This document shows, piece after piece, positions 43,556-52,531 of a DNA stretch of 64,000 nucleotides; positions within the stretch are counted from its first letter, which is position 1, and the number at the start of each line of letters is the position of its first letter. The translations under genes and the position numbers were made by a program. The notes beneath the pieces were generated by a model. That model was not told the DNA's origin and made no database searches. It saw only the letters and a list, made by a program, of their open reading frames with translations. Source of the DNA: Nocardia rhamnosiphila NBRC 108938 (GTDB lineage: Bacteria > Actinomycetota > Actinomycetes > Mycobacteriales > Mycobacteriaceae); assembly GCF_000720425.1 (NCBI RefSeq), contig NZ_JOAJ01000011.1:124001-188000 (forward strand). The letters are read 5' to 3'.

Positions 43556-44188
43556 ATGCGGATGGCGGAACTGAGCCGGGAGTCGGGCGTCGCGATCGCG
43601 ACCATCAAGTACTACCAGCGCGAAGGACTGCTGCCACCCGGCGAACTGACCAGCCCCAACCAGGCCCGCTACGGTCCGGCGCATGTGCGGCGGCTCGCGC
43701 TCGTCCGGGCGCTCACCGAAGTGGCCGGACTCTCGGTGGCCGCCGTACGCGACGTCCTCACCGCGATCGACGAACCGGGCAGCTCACTGCACGACGTACT
43801 CGGCACCGCCCAGCCGGGCCTACCGGCCGTGCCCCCCGAAACCGTCTCCGCGGCCGACCGCGAATGGGCCGCGCGCCGGATCGACGAGGTGGTCGCGGAA
43901 CGCGGCTGGCAACCGCCACCGGGGTCACCGCTGATCGAAACGCTGACCGGGGTGCTGTGCACCTATCGGGCGGTCGGCCACGAATGGCCGCTCGACAACC
44001 TCTCCGCCTACGCCGAACACGCCGATCGGGTGGCCACCGTCGATATCGAGGCCCTCGCCGGGCTGGGCTCGGCCGAGAACATGGTGGAGGGCGCGGTGGT
44101 CGGCACGGTACTCGGCGACAGCCTGCTCGCCGCGTTGCGACGGGTGGCACACGCGGAAGCCTCGCGGAAACGCTTCGGCCGGACGTGA
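43556..44188 (+). CDS. MerR-family regulator
   Basis: The protein has 210 residues. The N-terminal MerR domain reads MAELSRESGVAIATIKYYQR, then EGLLPPGELTSPNQARYGPA and HVRRLALVRALTEVAGLSVA. The C-terminal effector domain is helical and has no cysteine pattern for metals. ATG at 43556 follows GAGGCGG; an ATG at 43541 would add five residues. The target is not evident: the upstream neighbour is a membrane protein and the downstream gene is on the other strand. Confidence 0.8.
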   Translation: MRMAELSRESGVAIATIKYYQREGLLPPGELTSPNQARYGPAHVRRLALVRALTEVAGLSVAAVRDVLTAIDEPGSSLHDVLGTAQPGLPAVPPETVSAADREWAARRIDEVVAERGWQPPPGSPLIETLTGVLCTYRAVGHEWPLDNLSAYAEHADRVATVDIEALAGLGSAENMVEGAVVGTVLGDSLLAALRRVAHAEASRKRFGRT

Positions 44189-44272
44189 GGCGAGCCGGTC
44201 GGTCGCCCTGCCCCGAATCCGGCGTTCACTCCGGTGGCGTACCACCTGGCCGGAACTGGAAAAACAGTGCGG

Positions 44273-45148
44273 TCATGATATCGATGACCGCGGCGCGGCG
44301 CCGAGCATATAGAGGACCAATTCCCCGTACTCGGCGGCGATCTCCTCCGCGGTGGCACCGCCGCCCTCCCGATACCACTGGGCGATTCCCGTGCACATGG
44401 TGGCGATGGCCCGCCCCGCCGCCCGGGGATGCGGGGTGGTGAGGCCGCCCGCGTCCGCGGCCGCGGCGATTTCGTCGTCGAGGATTTGCTGGAGTTCGCG
44501 ACGCGAGCGGGCGATCCGGGCACGATCGGCGGGCAGCAGACTGCGCATCTCACTGGCGCCGATGAAACCCAGATCCCGGCGATGGGTGTGGAACAGCGCG
44601 AGCGCCTCCACGATCAGCCGCACCCGCTCGACGCCGTCGCGGCCCTCGGCCCGCGCGCCGCGGACCCGCCGGTGCAGATCGTCCATGGTGAGGTCGAGGA
44701 TGCGCACCAGCACTTCCTGTTTGTCGCGGTAGTGGTGATAGAGGCCGGGCACGCTGGTCCCCGCGCGCCGCGCCAGCGCCCGCACCGTGGTGCCGTGATA
44801 ACCGATCTCCACGAACAGGGCGATCGCGGCGGTGAGTACCGGATCGAATCCGGGCGGACCGAACTCCCGCCACTCCCCCGGCGCGGCCGTGTCGCGCGAA
44901 ACCGGCACCGCCGGGCGCGCCGCACCGGACCCGCCGAGCAGATCCCGCGCGGGGACGCCGAGGGCGGCGGCCAGTTCGGTGAGGCGATCCACCGAGAGAC
45001 CGGTGCGTCCGTTCTCCAGCGCGCTCAATGTCGCCGGGCTCACGCCGATCCGCCGCGCGACCTCGCGCAGCGACAACCCGCCCCCGCGACGCGCCGCCCG
45101 GATCGCCTCGTGCGGCGGTAGCGGGGCGTCGACGATCGGTTCCGGCAT
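44273..45148 (-). CDS. fused XRE-TetR double-domain regulator
   Basis: The protein has 291 residues with two DNA-binding domains. Residues about 14-68 form an XRE/Cro-type HTH (LSLREVARRIGVSPATLSAL, then ENGRTGLSVDRLTELAAALG). After a linker, residues about 102-150 form a TetR HTH (FVEIGYHGTTVRALARRAGT, then SVPGLYHHYRDKQEVL) followed by a TetR ligand domain. The gene is divergent from an acyl-CoA dehydrogenase and probably regulates it. ATG at 45148 begins just before the XRE domain; the frame stays open upstream. Confidence 0.82.
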   Translation of the reverse strand: MPEPIVDAPLPPHEAIRAARRGGGLSLREVARRIGVSPATLSALENGRTGLSVDRLTELAAALGVPARDLLGGSGAARPAVPVSRDTAAPGEWREFGPPGFDPVLTAAIALFVEIGYHGTTVRALARRAGTSVPGLYHHYRDKQEVLVRILDLTMDDLHRRVRGARAEGRDGVERVRLIVEALALFHTHRRDLGFIGASEMRSLLPADRARIARSRRELQQILDDEIAAAADAGGLTTPHPRAAGRAIATMCTGIAQWYREGGGATAEEIAAEYGELVLYMLGAAPRSSIS

Positions 45149-45305
45149 GATGTTCAGGATAACCGAACACTTCCACTTTGGTGCGGACCGCTTATATATG
45201 CATATCAACGCACTTTTTTGACATCCGACCGTACCGATGAGAGTGTTCATTCGGAGCGATCGCTCGGTTGTCTCAGCGATCCGCCGGAACGCCAGGAGGA
45301 CTGCG

Positions 45306-46508
45306 ATGCCGATCGATCTCACCTATTCCGCCGACGTAGAAGCCTTGGTGGAACGCACCCGCGTCTTCGTCCGCGAGTCGGTCCTGCCGGTCGAGGACGC
45401 CCACGGTGGCGACATCACCGCGGCCGGCGGCGACGAGATCCGGGTGACCCTGCAGGAGCAGGCGCGGGCGGCCGGTGTATTCGCCCCGCACGCCCCGGTG
45501 GAGTACGGCGGGCACGGGCTGTCCATGTCCGATCGCGCGCCGGTTTTCGAGGAGGCCGGGTATTCGCTGTTCGGCCCGACCGCGCTGAATATCGCCGCCC
45601 CCGACGAGGGCAATGTGCACATGCTCGCGCATATCGCCGACCCCGAGCAGAAGGCCCGCTACCTGGAACCGCTGGCCCGCGGTGACCTGCGTTCCGCCTT
45701 CGCGATGACCGAACCCGCGCCCGGCGCCGGCTCGGATCCCTCGGCGCTGGCCACCCGGGCGGCCAAAGTGGACGGCGGCTGGCGGATCAACGGCCACAAA
45801 CACTTCATCACCGGCGCCGACGGTGCCGGTTTCTTCATCATCATGGCCCGTACCTCCGGGGAACCGGGTCAGCGCGGCGGCGCCACCATGTTCCTCGCGC
45901 CCGCCGACACACCCGGTCTGCGTGTCGGCCGGCATATCGACACCCTGGACCGGGCCATGATCGGTGGGCACTGCGAGGTCTTCTTCGAAGACCTGTTCGT
46001 ACCCGACGACGCGGTCCTCGGTGCAGTAGACCGCGGTTTCGAGTACGCGCAGGTCCGGCTGGGTCCGGCCCGGATGACCCATGTGATGCGCTGGCTCGGC
46101 GCCTGCCGCCGGGCCCACGATGTCGCCGTCGCCCACATCGCCGAACGCGAGGGTTTCGGCTCGGTCATCGGCAATCTCGGTCTCGCCCAGAAGATGGTGG
46201 CCGACAACGAGATCGATATCGCGGCCACCCGGGCACTGCTGGTCCGGGCCTGCTGGGAACTGGACAACGGTCAGCAGGCCGGTAACGCCACCTCGATCGC
46301 CAAAACATTCGCCGCCGAGGCCATCTTCCGGGTCGTGGACCGCAGCATCCAACTCTGCGGCGGGCTGGGTGTCTCCGAGGATCTGCCCCTGGCCCGGCTC
46401 TCGCGCGAGGTCCGGCCGTTCCGGATCTACGACGGGCCTTCCGAGGTTCACCGCTGGGCCATCGCGAAACGCGCGGTCGGCGCCGCCCGCCGCGCCGCCG
46501 CGCGCTGA
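45306..46508 (+). CDS. acyl-CoA dehydrogenase
   Basis: The protein has 400 residues. Landmarks are FAMTEPAPGAGSDPSALATR (flavin-binding loop), WRINGHKHFITGADGAGFFI, a helical C-terminal domain with RMTHVMRWLGACRRAHDVAV and IQLCGGLGVSEDLPLARLSR, and the end EVRPFRIYDGPSEVHRWAIA. It oxidises an acyl-CoA thioester to the enoyl-CoA with FAD; the ACAD10/11-like subgroup acts on branched or 4-hydroxy acids. ATG at 45306 has a strong AGGAGG site. It faces the XRE-TetR fusion gene. A -35-like TTGACA lies at 45218. Confidence 0.87.
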   Translation: MPIDLTYSADVEALVERTRVFVRESVLPVEDAHGGDITAAGGDEIRVTLQEQARAAGVFAPHAPVEYGGHGLSMSDRAPVFEEAGYSLFGPTALNIAAPDEGNVHMLAHIADPEQKARYLEPLARGDLRSAFAMTEPAPGAGSDPSALATRAAKVDGGWRINGHKHFITGADGAGFFIIMARTSGEPGQRGGATMFLAPADTPGLRVGRHIDTLDRAMIGGHCEVFFEDLFVPDDAVLGAVDRGFEYAQVRLGPARMTHVMRWLGACRRAHDVAVAHIAEREGFGSVIGNLGLAQKMVADNEIDIAATRALLVRACWELDNGQQAGNATSIAKTFAAEAIFRVVDRSIQLCGGLGVSEDLPLARLSREVRPFRIYDGPSEVHRWAIAKRAVGAARRAAAR

Positions 46509-46548
46509 CCCGGGAGCGCCGGCGCCCGGCTCGGCCATCGATGGAAAA

Positions 46549-46575
46549 CGCCGCCAGGTGAACCACCTGGCGGCG
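46549..46575. terminator. hairpin between two convergent genes
   Basis: A perfect 12-bp GC-rich stem, CGCCGCCAGGTG and CACCTGGCGGCG, closes a three-base loop. It lies 40 bp after the acyl-CoA dehydrogenase stop. On the minus strand it is followed by TTTTC, so it may stop transcripts of the convergent cupin gene; for the plus strand no T-run is seen. The 322-bp gap (46509-46830) holds nothing else recognisable. Confidence 0.65.
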
Positions 46576-46830
46576 TCGAGCCGGACACTGTCGGGCGCCG
46601 CGACTCGGATGCCGACGTCCCACAAGCGCCTCTCGGCGAGTGGTCGCTCGTAGCGACAAAAGGGGTGAGGCCCGGGGCTGTCCGGACGCCGACAGCTGTT
46701 CCAACCGGTGGGTCGCTCGGGCTATTCCGGCCGACGGATGTGACCCGGCGGACAATCGGCCGCCGGGCGACGTGCACCTCCGGCGGGTCGCGTGCCCGGT
46801 CCCCGGCGGAACTCATCCCCGGTCACCCGG

Positions 46831-47868
46831 CTATGGGTCGAGCGGATTGTTTCGCGTCACGATCAGGGGGTCGGCCGGGGTGAACGGCAGCTCCGGAAGT
46901 TCGTCCAGAGCCTTGCCGAAGGTGGCCGCCAAGACCTTGCGCGAATAGGCGCTCATGGACGCGCGGTAGCCGATATCGGCCGGCGTCGGCTGATCGAAGA
47001 AGATCAGCAGGTGCACCCGGGGCGCGTCGACCACCTCGATATGGTGCGGGTAGGCGCGCGGGACGAAGTACACCTCACCCTCGTTCACCGTGTAGGTGTC
47101 GAGGGTCCCGTCGGGGTCCATGATGGTCATCCGCGCCGAACCCCGGTGGACGTACCCCATTTCGGCGGTCACCGGATGCCAGTGCGGTTCCCGCATACCG
47201 TCCTCCCGCACCCGCAGCGAGTACATCGAGATATCGTGCAGCGCGGGCCAGAACTGCCGGCGGGCGGTGCGCGCGGACCCGACCGGGGAATCGACCGGAG
47301 CCGGCATCGCCTCGACGGCGAAGTGGTGCGGGTCGCCGAAGTGGGCGCCGGGGGGAATTTCCGGCTCGCCGTCGCGGCGCGCCACCAGGCGTGCGGTCGT
47401 ACCGCGGCGGATATCGGCGAAGGCCGCCGCGGGCAGATCGTAGGTGTTGCCGAGCACGGCATCGGTCATCGCGCCCACGGCGGCGCTGAGACCGAAGTCC
47501 TCCGGGCGTTCGTGCCGGAAGGCCAGGACGAACTCGGCGTCGGTGTCGCCGACGTTCTCGACGTGATGCAGGGCGCCGGAGTCGATATGGAACATCTCCC
47601 CCGCCGTGACCAGGAACGAGGAGAAGCGGCTGCCGTCGTCCAGCACCGAGACCAGCGCCCGGCCGGCGGTGCAGTAGGTGAGCTCGGTGGCATTGGCATG
47701 CCAGTGCGGCTCCCGGAAGGCTCCGGGGGCGAGCGTGAGGCGTTTGATGGAGAGCCCCGAGAGGATCGGGAAATTGTCGGCGGTGAGTCTGGTCAGCGTG
47801 CCGAGTTCGCTGCGGTAGATCTCCTCGCCCTGCCACAGCGAGGCGACGTGGATCGATGGACTGCGCAT
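46831..47868 (-). CDS. bicupin, oxalate-decarboxylase-like
   Basis: The protein has 345 residues with two cupin domains. The first has the metal-binding motif PHWHANATEL with a later HH in GALHHVEN; the second has PHWHPVTAEM with YPHHIEV. Such pairs occur in Mn-dependent oxalate decarboxylases/oxidases and related sugar or acid enzymes. There is no signal peptide. The catalytic lid glutamate of oxalate decarboxylase (SEN-type loop) is not obvious, so the true substrate may differ. It stands alone on the strand. Confidence 0.78.
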   Translation of the reverse strand: MRSPSIHVASLWQGEEIYRSELGTLTRLTADNFPILSGLSIKRLTLAPGAFREPHWHANATELTYCTAGRALVSVLDDGSRFSSFLVTAGEMFHIDSGALHHVENVGDTDAEFVLAFRHERPEDFGLSAAVGAMTDAVLGNTYDLPAAAFADIRRGTTARLVARRDGEPEIPPGAHFGDPHHFAVEAMPAPVDSPVGSARTARRQFWPALHDISMYSLRVREDGMREPHWHPVTAEMGYVHRGSARMTIMDPDGTLDTYTVNEGEVYFVPRAYPHHIEVVDAPRVHLLIFFDQPTPADIGYRASMSAYSRKVLAATFGKALDELPELPFTPADPLIVTRNNPLDP

Positions 47869-48428
47869 AGATCCTCCTCGAGCGCCGATGGTCCCCTATC
47901 GATCATGCGCCCTCGGCGGACTGCCGGCCCGCACCGGACGCCGGCCCACGCACACCCGGGCGATTCGCCGCCGTTATCTCGACGCGGCGTCTCGGTCGGG
48001 ACCGGCGGTGGCGGCGGGCGGCGACGTTGACTTTGCCCAGGGCCAGGCGTGTACTGAAGATCTGAAACGTCGAGCTCGTTGCAGCTGGTGGTGGGTGTGG
48101 TGAGCGATATGAACAGCGCGGATGCCGTAACCGGCGAAGCCATAGCGTTCGCGCGTGTCACCGCCGCACGCACAGGTCGCGAACCCGACCGCTTCCATCT
48201 GTTCGCGGGCCGGCCCACAGCCCGTCGGCTCCGGCCCTCGGCATCACGCTCCAGGATGGCCGTTTCCCCGGCCCGCGCGCCCCTCCGGCGGACACTCGCC
48301 GCGGCTTCCGGCCCCTCGCGGCCGCGTCGCCGGGCGGACGTGCGCACGTCGGCGCACTCGATAGGGACCACCGGGGTACACAGTGGCCTCCGGTCCCGTA
48401 ACTCCCCATACCGAATCCAGGTCCCGTC
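47869..48428. other. 560-bp gap, no gene seen
   Basis: The region is upstream of the cupin gene (minus) and of two small plus-strand genes. Open frames here lack ribosome sites and coding codon bias. The ribosome site of the cupin gene (GAGGAG) is at about 47875-47880. Promoters must lie here, but none is clear by eye. Confidence 0.5.
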
Positions 48429-48584
48429 GTGATCATTCTCGGAATCATTCTGCTGGTCATCGGATTCCTGTTCAATATCCAGATTCTGTGGATCATCGGA
48501 ATCATCCTTCTCATCATCGGGCTGGTGCTCCTGGCACTGGGGTCGATGGGCCGCGCGGTCGGCGGGCGACGCCACTATTACTGA
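48429..48584 (+). CDS. DUF6131-type small membrane protein
   Basis: The product has only 51 residues: two hydrophobic helices (IILGIILLVIGFLF and LWIIGIILLIIGLVLLALG) and the end GSMGRAVGGRRHYY. This matches the DUF6131 pattern of actinobacterial small membrane proteins, whose role is unknown. The start is GTG at 48429, preceded by a weak site. It is easily missed because of its length. Confidence 0.72.
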   Translation: MIILGIILLVIGFLFNIQILWIIGIILLIIGLVLLALGSMGRAVGGRRHYY

Positions 48585-48683
48585 CGCCGTCGGAAACGGT
48601 GTCGCGCGACCGCGCCCGTCGTCGGCCGATGAACACTGTCGATCGATGCCATGGACGAATCACACGCGAGGTGAGGAACAGAA

Positions 48684-49052
48684 ATGGCAACCAGCACAAT
48701 TGTCGCGATCGTTGTCATCGCGGTTGTCGTAGTCCTGATCGTTGCCGCACTGATCTGGGCGGCCGCGAACAAGCGCAGAGAGCACCGCCGGATCGAGGCG
48801 GAGAATATTCGCGGCGAGGCGGCCGGGCACGCACACCGGGTCGGACAACGCGAAGCACTCGCCGACGAGACGGCCGCCAAAGCTCGCGCGGCCGCGGCCG
48901 AAGCCGAAGCCCAGAAGGCGCGGGCGACCGGCCTCCAGCAGCAGGCAGCCGCGCATCGAGGTGAGGCGGCCGCCTCACGCGAGGAGTTGGATCAGCAGTT
49001 CGAGCGTGCCGACGAAATCGATCCCGACCAGAAGAAGCGCGGAACCACCTAG
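48684..49052 (+). CDS. membrane-anchored coiled-coil protein
   Basis: The protein has 122 residues. One N-terminal transmembrane helix (about 5-27, IVAIVVIAVVVVLIVAALIW) is followed by a long charged helix rich in Ala, Glu, Arg and Gln (KRREHRRIEAENIRGEAAGH, and ATGLQQQAAAHRGEAAASRE). It is probably a cell-envelope coiled-coil protein. It lies 99 bp after the DUF6131 gene and may be co-transcribed with it. I do not recognise a named family. Confidence 0.68.
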   Translation: MATSTIVAIVVIAVVVVLIVAALIWAAANKRREHRRIEAENIRGEAAGHAHRVGQREALADETAAKARAAAAEAEAQKARATGLQQQAAAHRGEAAASREELDQQFERADEIDPDQKKRGTT

Positions 49053-49065
49053 TTCTCCGGCGCCG

Positions 49066-51429
49066 TCAACGACCGGTCCCCGGCCGCCCGGATTGCTCGG
49101 CGACCCAGGCGGCGATCTGGGCGCGCGAAGTGAATCCGAGTTTCGTCAGAATGTGTTCGACGTGCCCTTGGGCGGTGCGCTGTGAGATGACCAGCCGGGT
49201 GGCAATCGCTTTGTTGGTCAGTCCCTCGGCGACGAGGTGCGCTACTTCGCGCTCGCGTCCGGTCAATCCCGACGGAGGTCCGGGTCCGGAAGCCTCCGGT
49301 TGTTCGTCGAGCGCATAGGCGGCCGCGGCGTCCAGATCCATGAGACCTCCTTCCCGGAAGGCGGCCTCGAAGGCCCGGCTCCCCAGTGCGCGCCGAGCCG
49401 CCGCCTCGCAGTCCGCGTGATCGGCGATCAACTTCGGTAGCAACGCCGTCGAGCTACTGCCCAACGCCCGGGCGAGCGCCTGCGCCGCACCCATGAATAC
49501 CGAAGCTCTCCGGGCGTCGCCCTCCGCGCGGACGATCCACGCCAGTGTCTCCAGCACCGTCGCGGCCATGAGCGGGTCCTGGAGGCGGCTCGCCGACCGC
49601 AGGGCCTGCCGCAGCAGCCGCATCGGACGCTCGACGTCGCCCTGGTGCCATGCGGAAACCGCCGTAGCCCACAGGGCCGCGGCCCGGTATACGTCGTCGT
49701 GATGGAACTCGATCAGTTCGAGGGCTCGCTCGTGACAGTGGAGGGCCGCCGCGCTGTCACCCGCCAATTCGTGTGCCAGTCCCAGTGAGAGAAGAGCGAG
49801 TATCCGGCCGAGGACGTCGCGCTGCGCGCCGAACCGCTCGAGGGCGGCCGCCAGCGCGGTGTGCGCGCGCCGCGGCTCGCCGCTGAAACATGCGTGGGTA
49901 CCTCGGGTGAGGTACGTGTACGCGTGCACCAGCGGATCGTCGGTCCGCTCGGCGAGGGTGTCCGCTTCGCCGGCCAGCGCGGCTGCCGCACCGGTATCCC
50001 CTTGGAGTTCGGCCGCCGCGCTTGCGATCTGCAATGCCTTCGCGCGGGCGACCGTCACCCCGCCGGTGCCGGTGCCGAGCGCGCGTTCCAGCCAGTATCG
50101 AGCCTCGTCCACCTGACCGCGCGCGACCCAGAACATACGCAGCGCCGCCGCGACCGATAACGCGACAGCGGGCTCGCCCGCGCCGAAGCAGAAGTCCAAT
50201 GCCTCGCGCAGGTTGGGTTGTTCACGGTCCAGGCGGGCGATACGGTCGAGCTGGGTAGGGCCTGTCCAGTTGGTTTCGGCGTCCTCGGCGAGCTGCCGAT
50301 ACCAGTCCCGGTGCCGACGCCGGATATCGTTGTGCTCGCCGCTTTCCTCGAGCTTCTCGCGACCGTAGTCCCGGAGTGTCTCGAGCAGCCGGAAGCGCAC
50401 TACGGATTGCGTTTCCTCGCGCAGCAGAACGGATTTGTCGACCAGTCCCGTGAGCACGTCGAGCGGGCTCTCTCCCGCGAGCTCACACCGGCACACCGTT
50501 TCGGCGGCGTCCAGCTCGAAGCTCCCCGCGAACACGGAGGAGCAGGCCCAGACCGCCTGTTCGGCCGGGCTGCACAAGGAGTAACTCCAGTCGATACACC
50601 ACCGCACCGTTCGATGGCGGCTCGGCGCGCTACGACTGCGGCCGGTCAGCAGCGCGAAGCGATCCGCCAGACGGTGCGAGAGCTCCCCCGGCGAAAGCAC
50701 TTTCAGCCGGGCGGCCGCCAACTCGATCAGCAGCGGTAACCCGTCGAGGCGGCGACAGATCTCGGCGATGGTGGCGATATTGTCCTCGGTGAGTAAGAAT
50801 TCGGGCACCGCGGCCGTTGCTCTTTCGACGAATAGGCTTATGGCGTCGTAGCGAGGAGCCGACCGCAAGGAAAGCGGCCGGGCCGCATCGGGAACGGACA
50901 GTGACGACACCCGGAGCACCGCTTCTCCAGCGATATTGAGCGCTTCCCGACTGGTGGCGAGAATTCGCAGATCCGGGCAGGATCGAATGAGATGCTCGGC
51001 GACTCGCGCCGCGTCGTCCACGATCTGTTCGCAATTGTCGAGCACCAGCAGTAGCTGTCGCGACGCGAGGTGATCGGCCAGTGCTTCCAGCACCGGGCGC
51101 TCACCGGACTGTAGCCCCTCCGCTCCGGCGATCAGCACCGGCAGCAGCTCACCGTCGCATAATTCACCGAGTTCGACCAGGCACGCCCCGTCGGCGAAAT
51201 CTCGCTGTACGGCGGTCGCCACTCGTAATGCCAGACGGGTCTTCCCGACTCCGCCGGTTCCGGTGATGGTCACCAGCCGGGAATTCCGCAGCAGATTTCT
51301 TACCTCGGTCGATTCCGTTCGACGACCGACGAAACTCGTCGTCTCGAACGGGAGCGCTTTCTTTCCGCCGATCGAGCATCTGAACATCACCGGCCGACCC
51401 CGAGTTCCGAACGAGTCTATTTCGTCCAT
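49066..51429 (-). CDS. large LuxR-family ATPase regulator
   Basis: The protein has 787 residues. An N-terminal STAND-type ATPase has Walker A GTGGVGKT (57-64) and a Walker B-like LLLVLDNCEQIV. A middle region of helical repeats (TPR-like, from about 390 to 690) follows, and a C-terminal LuxR HTH (LTGREREVAHLVAEGLTNKA, then SQRTAQGHVEHILTKLGFTS). It is similar in plan to SARP-less LAL regulators that control catabolism or secondary metabolism. A 29-bp dyad lies just before its start. The stop is 13 bp from the end of the convergent coiled-coil gene. Confidence 0.85.
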   Translation of the reverse strand: MDEIDSFGTRGRPVMFRCSIGGKKALPFETTSFVGRRTESTEVRNLLRNSRLVTITGTGGVGKTRLALRVATAVQRDFADGACLVELGELCDGELLPVLIAGAEGLQSGERPVLEALADHLASRQLLLVLDNCEQIVDDAARVAEHLIRSCPDLRILATSREALNIAGEAVLRVSSLSVPDAARPLSLRSAPRYDAISLFVERATAAVPEFLLTEDNIATIAEICRRLDGLPLLIELAAARLKVLSPGELSHRLADRFALLTGRSRSAPSRHRTVRWCIDWSYSLCSPAEQAVWACSSVFAGSFELDAAETVCRCELAGESPLDVLTGLVDKSVLLREETQSVVRFRLLETLRDYGREKLEESGEHNDIRRRHRDWYRQLAEDAETNWTGPTQLDRIARLDREQPNLREALDFCFGAGEPAVALSVAAALRMFWVARGQVDEARYWLERALGTGTGGVTVARAKALQIASAAAELQGDTGAAAALAGEADTLAERTDDPLVHAYTYLTRGTHACFSGEPRRAHTALAAALERFGAQRDVLGRILALLSLGLAHELAGDSAAALHCHERALELIEFHHDDVYRAAALWATAVSAWHQGDVERPMRLLRQALRSASRLQDPLMAATVLETLAWIVRAEGDARRASVFMGAAQALARALGSSSTALLPKLIADHADCEAAARRALGSRAFEAAFREGGLMDLDAAAAYALDEQPEASGPGPPSGLTGREREVAHLVAEGLTNKAIATRLVISQRTAQGHVEHILTKLGFTSRAQIAAWVAEQSGRPGTGR

Positions 51430-51457
51430 ACGCGGGTCCTGCCGGCAGATTCGATTC

Positions 51458-51486
51458 GCGTAATCGCCGAATTCGGGCGAGTACGC
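51458..51486. promoter_or_regulatory. 29-bp dyad upstream of the LuxR-family gene
   Basis: The arms GCGTAnTCGCC and GGCGAnTACGC (11 bp each, one mismatch) are separated by seven bases. The dyad lies 29 bp before the ATG at 51429. LuxR-type proteins bind dyads, so autoregulation is possible. It is inference. Confidence 0.5.
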
Positions 51487-51565
51487 ATCGGTACAGGTGA
51501 CGGTCCTTTCAGGGTAACCGCGACCTCTCGGAAAGCCCAGCGGTAGCCGACGCGAGCGATATGGC

Positions 51566-52531
51566 TCAGGCGTCGAGTATCGGCGGTAGGCCCGCCCGCA
51601 CCGCCCGGTATTCGTCGATGATCCGGGCCACGATATCGGCCGCGGGCCGGACCTCGTCGACGAGCCCGGCCGACTGGCCCGCCTCGACCTTGCCCTCGGC
51701 GATATCGCCGTACAGCGCGGCGTCCTTGAGCGTCGACTTCTGGAAGTGCTTGCGGCGCAACGATTCTTCGGCGCCAGCGGCTTCGAGTTCGAGCATGCGC
51801 GCGGTGAAGTCGTTACCGAGGGCGCGAATGACGCCGAGGCCGTGCCCGACCGTGCGGGTGGCGTCCACCCCCGCGGCGAGCACCGCGCGTTTGTACGCGT
51901 CGTGCACGGTCGCCTCCGCGCTGGCGAGGAACCGCGTGCCGAACTGGGCCGCTCCGGCGCCGAGAGCGAGCATCGCGGCGAGTCCGGCGCCGTCGGCGAC
52001 CCCGCCGGAGGCGATCAGCGCAACGTCCGGGACCGCGCGAGCCACCGCGCGCACCAGAACCTGCGTGGTGACCATCGCGGGCGGCGGGTGCCCACCGGCC
52101 TCCGCGCCGACGACCACCAGTGCGTCGACACCCGCATCAGCGGCCTTCCGGGCGTGTTCGACCCCGGCGACGACATGCAGGCAGCGAGTGCCGACCCGGT
52201 GGAAACGCTCGAGGTACCGCCGCGGCCCGCCCTGCGACGCGATGAGCACCGGAGGGCGGCGGTCGAGCAGCAGGTCGATCACCTCGTCCGCGTGGGCGCG
52301 ATACAGGGGAAGGTTCACCGCCCACGGCCGGTCGGTCCCCGCGGCCATCTCGTCCAGGGTTCGTGCGAGGTCGGGCAGCCGCATCGGGCCCGCCGCCACG
52401 ACGCCGAGACCGCCGGCCCGGCTGACCGCGAGCGGCAGTGCCGAGCAGGACGAGGCCCAGGACATGCCGGCCTGCACCACGGGCAGGTCGATCCCGAGCA
52501 GTTCGGTCACCGGAGTCACGATGCGGGTCAC
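51566..52531 (-). CDS. NPD-type flavin oxidoreductase (nitronate-monooxygenase family)
   Basis: The protein has 321 residues in a TIM-barrel FMN family. Landmarks are LPVVQAGMSWASSCSALPLA, SRAGGLGVVAAG, VVVGAEAGGHPPP with the histidine of this family, and LIASGGVADGAGLAAMLALG. Members include nitronate monooxygenases and trans-2-enoyl-CoA reductases of FabK type, and the cluster around it (CoA ligase, crotonases, CoA transferase) points to the latter kind of CoA chemistry. GTG at 52531 overlaps the ligase stop (GTGA). It is the last gene of the operon. Confidence 0.82.
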   Translation of the reverse strand: MTRIVTPVTELLGIDLPVVQAGMSWASSCSALPLAVSRAGGLGVVAAGPMRLPDLARTLDEMAAGTDRPWAVNLPLYRAHADEVIDLLLDRRPPVLIASQGGPRRYLERFHRVGTRCLHVVAGVEHARKAADAGVDALVVVGAEAGGHPPPAMVTTQVLVRAVARAVPDVALIASGGVADGAGLAAMLALGAGAAQFGTRFLASAEATVHDAYKRAVLAAGVDATRTVGHGLGVIRALGNDFTARMLELEAAGAEESLRRKHFQKSTLKDAALYGDIAEGKVEAGQSAGLVDEVRPAADIVARIIDEYRAVRAGLPPILDA

